Origin: Prosthecobacter sp.
GTDB lineage: Bacteria > Verrucomicrobiota > Verrucomicrobiia > Verrucomicrobiales > Verrucomicrobiaceae
DNA: 9,375 nucleotides
Reading direction: 5' to 3'
NCBI GenBank assembly: GCA_025869455.1
Contig: JAOZVT010000161.1
Span: 8,620 to 17,994, forward strand
Shown one piece after another: positions 7,061 to 9,375 of the stretch. The stretch's first letter is position 1. Each line of letters begins with the position of its first letter. A program made the translations under genes and the position numbers. The notes beneath the pieces were generated by a model, which made no database searches, had not been told where the DNA came from, and saw nothing but the letters and a program-made list of their open reading frames with translations.

Positions 7061-7083
7061 AAAGCATTGATAATGAATGCTTT
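7061..7083. repeat. 8-base perfect inverted repeat, possible operator
   Basis: AAAGCATT (7061-7068) and AATGCTTT (7076-7083) are exact complements around a 7-base GATAATG centre. The arms are short and A/T-rich. It overlaps the possible -35 box at 7067-7072, which suits a repressor or activator site better than a terminator. The regulator is unknown. Confidence 0.45.
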
Positions 7084-7094
7084 ATATTCATATT
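7067..7094 (+). promoter_or_regulatory. Possible promoter of the cytochrome-domain gene
   Basis: TTGATA (7067-7072, 5 of 6 to the sigma-70 -35 consensus) is followed after 16 bases by CATATT (7089-7094, 4 of 6). A transcript would start near 7101 and give a leader of about 110 bases opening with the hairpin at 7102-7131. Promoter consensus in this phylum is not well fixed, so this is tentative. Confidence 0.3.
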
Positions 7095-7101
7095 TGGTCT
7101 T

Positions 7102-7131
7102 GATGGGGAATCTTTCACATCTTTCCCCATC
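7102..7131 (+). other. Perfect 9-base-pair leader hairpin with a competing alternative
   Basis: GATGGGGAA (7102-7110) pairs exactly with TTCCCCATC (7123-7131) around a 12-base loop. The right arm can instead pair downstream: CCCCA at 7125-7129 with TGGGG at 7141-7145. A further competitor, CCCC at 7132-7135, can take GGGG at 7142-7145. No T run follows either structure, so it is not a classic terminator. It lies 81 bases before the ATG at 7212 and could act on the leader RNA or be a DNA binding site. Confidence 0.5.
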
Positions 7132-7211
7132 CCCCTAAAGTGGGGTGTGTAGCACCGTGAAATGTCTCGTCAGGGCGCGTTGTAATCATCACACTGCAAC
7201 GCATACCCACC

Positions 7212-9375
7212 ATGACTCGCGCTCTCACCTTTCTCTTTTTACCCAGCTTGCTCCTGGCTGCCGATACGTCGGACGATGCCAAGAATGCCGCTCAAAATGA
7301 TTCGACACCTATTCAACATGTTACCCCGCTGATCAAATGGACCTTTGAAGGCAAAGAACCGGGTGAACTGAAGGGCAAGGCAGCAATTGAAGCTGTGGGG
7401 CCCCAATCACCGATCTATCCGGGCTTTCCTGTTGGCAACAAAGCTGCCGTGTTTACGGGCAAAGATAGCTACATTCAGGTGAGTGAAAGCGCTGTGCCAG
7501 AAACAAATCTGCGCTTTGTGCAGGGAGACACCTTGACGATTGAGGCTTGGGTCAATGCGGAAGATTTGTCTAACGGCAAGTATGTTTATCTGATTGGCAA
7601 AGGGCGGAATAAGGCCAAGGGATTCACAGCTGAAAACCAGAACTGGGCTTTGCGTTTGAAGGGTGAAGATGGTGAGGCTCGTCCATGCTTTCTCTTCCGC
7701 AGCCGAAACAAAGCGGGGGCAGAAAACTACCATCGCTGGGTTTCCAAGGAAGGTTTTACCCCTGGCTCAGGCTGGCATCATGTCGCAGTGACCTACACTT
7801 TCGGCAAACCAGAGACCATGAAGGCCTATGTGGATGGTAAAAAAACGGCTGGTGGTGTCTGGGACATCGCAGGCAAGACGACTGAACCGCCTGTGAGCGA
7901 TGCTGATGATGTGATGATCGGTACGGGTTACGGCGGTGGTGCGGGCAATACCCTCACGGGTGCCTTGGACGAGATCGCCATTTACAAAGAACTGGTGCCG
8001 GAAGTCGTGCTGGCACAGCGCTATCAATTCCGTCCGCCACCACCTGCGATTGACGCTAAAAAGCTGCCAAAGGGTAAAGTTCTGGTGCAAATCTGTGAAG
8101 ATGGGATTCCGCCCAAGAATGCTTGGCCGGCTCTGCAACCTCAGCCAACGGAAACTTACACTAGGGATGTATTTGGTATTTTTGAACTTCCCCAGAAATA
8201 CGTGGAAACAGGAATTCGCGGAGATCGTCCAATTCCGTTCTTAATGCGTGCCGCTTCCGTGGTGAAATTGCCTGCGGGTAAGCACCGTTTGTTGCTGCGT
8301 GGTCGTGGGGCCACCCATCTTCATGTTGATGGTAAGCTGTTTTTGGATTTGCCTTTTTCCAAGGGAGATCCTGGCGGGCATGGTCGTGTCTCTGAACAGG
8401 AGAATTACTTGAATCTCGGGCCTGATTTTCGCTTCGCGCCACCTGGAACTCAGGAGGTGACGGCTGAGTTTGAATCCAAAGGAGGGGAACATCTTTTTGT
8501 GCTTGAGGAGATGGTGGGAGGCCTAACGGGAAGCGCCAAAAAACGTCCTGAAACAGGAGAAACCGTGGTCGCGATTTCCTACGAAGGCAGTGAAGCCTGG
8601 GAATTGCTCTCCGCAGGTAAAACCAAGGTGCCTTATAATGATGCTGGGTGGGCTGCTTATGAGAAAGAGCAGCGCACTTGGTTAGCCAAAGTGAATGCTG
8701 AACGCCGCGCTGCGGTGCGTTCACAGCAAGATGGATATTGGAAAACTCGCCGTGCCGAGGCTGCTAAGTGGCTGGCTTCTGCGCCTTCGGTGAAGGTGCC
8801 AGCGCCTGTGAAAGGTTACCCGTCAAACAATGCCGTGGATCTTTTCCTGAACGCCAAAATGGCGGCTGTCTCAGCTCAGTTTTCCGCCGCGAAAAAAGAT
8901 GGGGTGAATTTTTACAAAGAGGTCATGCCAATCCTGGATTCGAACTGCTTCAGTTGCCATCAAGGCAGCAAGACAAAGGGCGATTTGAAATTGGATTCTC
9001 TGGCGGACGCCTTGAAAGGTGGCGAATCTGATGGCCCAGCTATCGTGCCTGGAAAGCCTGAAAAAAGTGCAATTATTGATCGTGTTACCAGCACGGATGA
9101 AGATTTCATCATGCCGCCGAAAGGCCATCCTCTGACGGCTGAACAGATTGATGTGATGAAGCGCTGGATCAGTGAAGGAGCGGTTTGGCCAGATATGAAT
9201 GTGGAGCGTTTTGTCATCACGGATCTGACTGATGACCTTGCTTTTCTTCGTCGTGTTTCTTTAGACACCGTTGGGGTGGCTCCAAGTCTTGAAGAGATTG
9301 CGGCCTTTACCAATGACAAGAGCAAGGATAAGCGCGCCAAAGTGATTGATCGTTTGCTGAAGGACTCACGTTGGG
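7212..9375 (+). CDS. LamG/PA14-like protein with planctomycete cytochrome c (PSCyt1) and DUF1549 start, cut by window edge
   Basis: The frame is open from the ATG at 7212 to the edge: 721 codons, no stop. Residues 1-17 form a short signal peptide (M-T-R-A-L then a Leu/Phe core, ending L-L-L-A-A-D). A LamG/concanavalin-like domain spans about 41-270, with W-H-H-V-A-V-T-Y and later A-Y-V-D-G-K before G-A-L-D-E-I-A-I-Y. A PA14-like beta-sandwich follows at about 285-440 (L-P-A-G-K-H-R-L-L-L-R-G, then H-V-D-G-K). A charged linker precedes the PSCyt1 domain, with haem motif C-F-S-C-H at 579-583, I-V-P-G-K-P at about 614-619, and M-P-P-K-G-H-P at 634-640 whose Met634 is the likely second haem ligand. 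DUF1549 begins at about 674 (D-D-L-A-F-L-R-R-V-S-L-D). Full-length relatives end in DUF1553 and are exported proteins often tied to polysaccharide breakdown; that role is inferred. No Shine-Dalgarno is visible. Confidence 0.9.
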   Translation, partial: MTRALTFLFLPSLLLAADTSDDAKNAAQNDSTPIQHVTPLIKWTFEGKEPGELKGKAAIEAVGPQSPIYPGFPVGNKAAVFTGKDSYIQVSESAVPETNLRFVQGDTLTIEAWVNAEDLSNGKYVYLIGKGRNKAKGFTAENQNWALRLKGEDGEARPCFLFRSRNKAGAENYHRWVSKEGFTPGSGWHHVAVTYTFGKPETMKAYVDGKKTAGGVWDIAGKTTEPPVSDADDVMIGTGYGGGAGNTLTGALDEIAIYKELVPEVVLAQRYQFRPPPPAIDAKKLPKGKVLVQICEDGIPPKNAWPALQPQPTETYTRDVFGIFELPQKYVETGIRGDRPIPFLMRAASVVKLPAGKHRLLLRGRGATHLHVDGKLFLDLPFSKGDPGGHGRVSEQENYLNLGPDFRFAPPGTQEVTAEFESKGGEHLFVLEEMVGGLTGSAKKRPETGETVVAISYEGSEAWELLSAGKTKVPYNDAGWAAYEKEQRTWLAKVNAERRAAVRSQQDGYWKTRRAEAAKWLASAPSVKVPAPVKGYPSNNAVDLFLNAKMAAVSAQFSAAKKDGVNFYKEVMPILDSNCFSCHQGSKTKGDLKLDSLADALKGGESDGPAIVPGKPEKSAIIDRVTSTDEDFIMPPKGHPLTAEQIDVMKRWISEGAVWPDMNVERFVITDLTDDLAFLRRVSLDTVGVAPSLEEIAAFTNDKSKDKRAKVIDRLLKDSRW

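Larger units (their letters stand above)
6865..7211. other. 347-base non-coding stretch rich in inverted repeats
   Basis: No convincing gene is seen on either strand. In order it holds a 15-pair hairpin (6871-6906), a near-exact direct repeat (6941-6975), an 8-base inverted repeat (7061-7083) over a possible -35 box, a 9-base perfect hairpin (7102-7131), and about 80 further bases leading to the ATG at 7212. It probably carries the end signal of the propeller gene and the promoter and leader of the cytochrome-domain gene. Confidence 0.7.

Noticed and set aside
7407..9340. Several leftward open frames opposite the right-hand gene
   Set aside because: All are antisense to the long rightward frame, which is open for 721 codons and has a haem motif and recognisable domains.

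Overview
The window looks like chromosomal DNA from a bacterium of the Planctomycetota/Verrucomicrobiota group, most likely a Verrucomicrobiaceae-type organism such as Prosthecobacter or Verrucomicrobium. This is inference. It rests on the gene at the right edge, which joins a LamG-like domain to a planctomycete-type cytochrome c (PSCyt1) and the start of a DUF1549 domain. It is supported by a membrane-anchored PQQ-like propeller with an F-F-G-P-N-R-D-G motif, both typical of these phyla. GC content looks moderate, in the low-to-mid fifties. Coding density is high. I see no transposase, phage gene, CRISPR array, tRNA or rRNA.

Left part (1-1885): a glycosyl-hydrolase-like family 10 (GHL10/DUF187) protein is read leftward off the edge and stands divergent from a rightward lipoprotein with an LptA/OstA-like core. 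Both are exported envelope proteins. Middle-left (1954-4380): three leftward genes follow one another in the order recO, a kinesin-light-chain-type TPR protein, and an orphan amino-acid-binding lipoprotein of the SBP_bac_3 family. The gaps are 122 and 58 bases, so the last two may share a transcript. The recO gene is a short form without zinc-ribbon cysteines.

Middle-right (4381-6906): a rightward TetR-family regulator has a perfect 16-base palindrome just ahead of its start and a good Shine-Dalgarno. It is followed after 58 bases by a three-helix membrane-anchored PQQ-like beta-propeller protein. A degenerate copy of the TetR palindrome lies in the gap between them. The simplest reading is an autoregulated TetR controlling a propeller protein of the cell envelope. 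A long hairpin follows the propeller's stop codon.

Right part (6865-9375): a 347-base non-coding stretch is unusually rich in inverted repeats. It holds an 8-base perfect inverted repeat over a possible -35 box, and a 9-base perfect hairpin with a competing alternative pairing. It leads into a large multidomain secreted protein (signal peptide, LamG-like, PA14-like, PSCyt1 haem domain, start of DUF1549) that runs off the right edge. No wholly new system is evident. The two places most worth checking are the TetR-propeller pair with its duplicated operator and the structured leader of the cytochrome gene.
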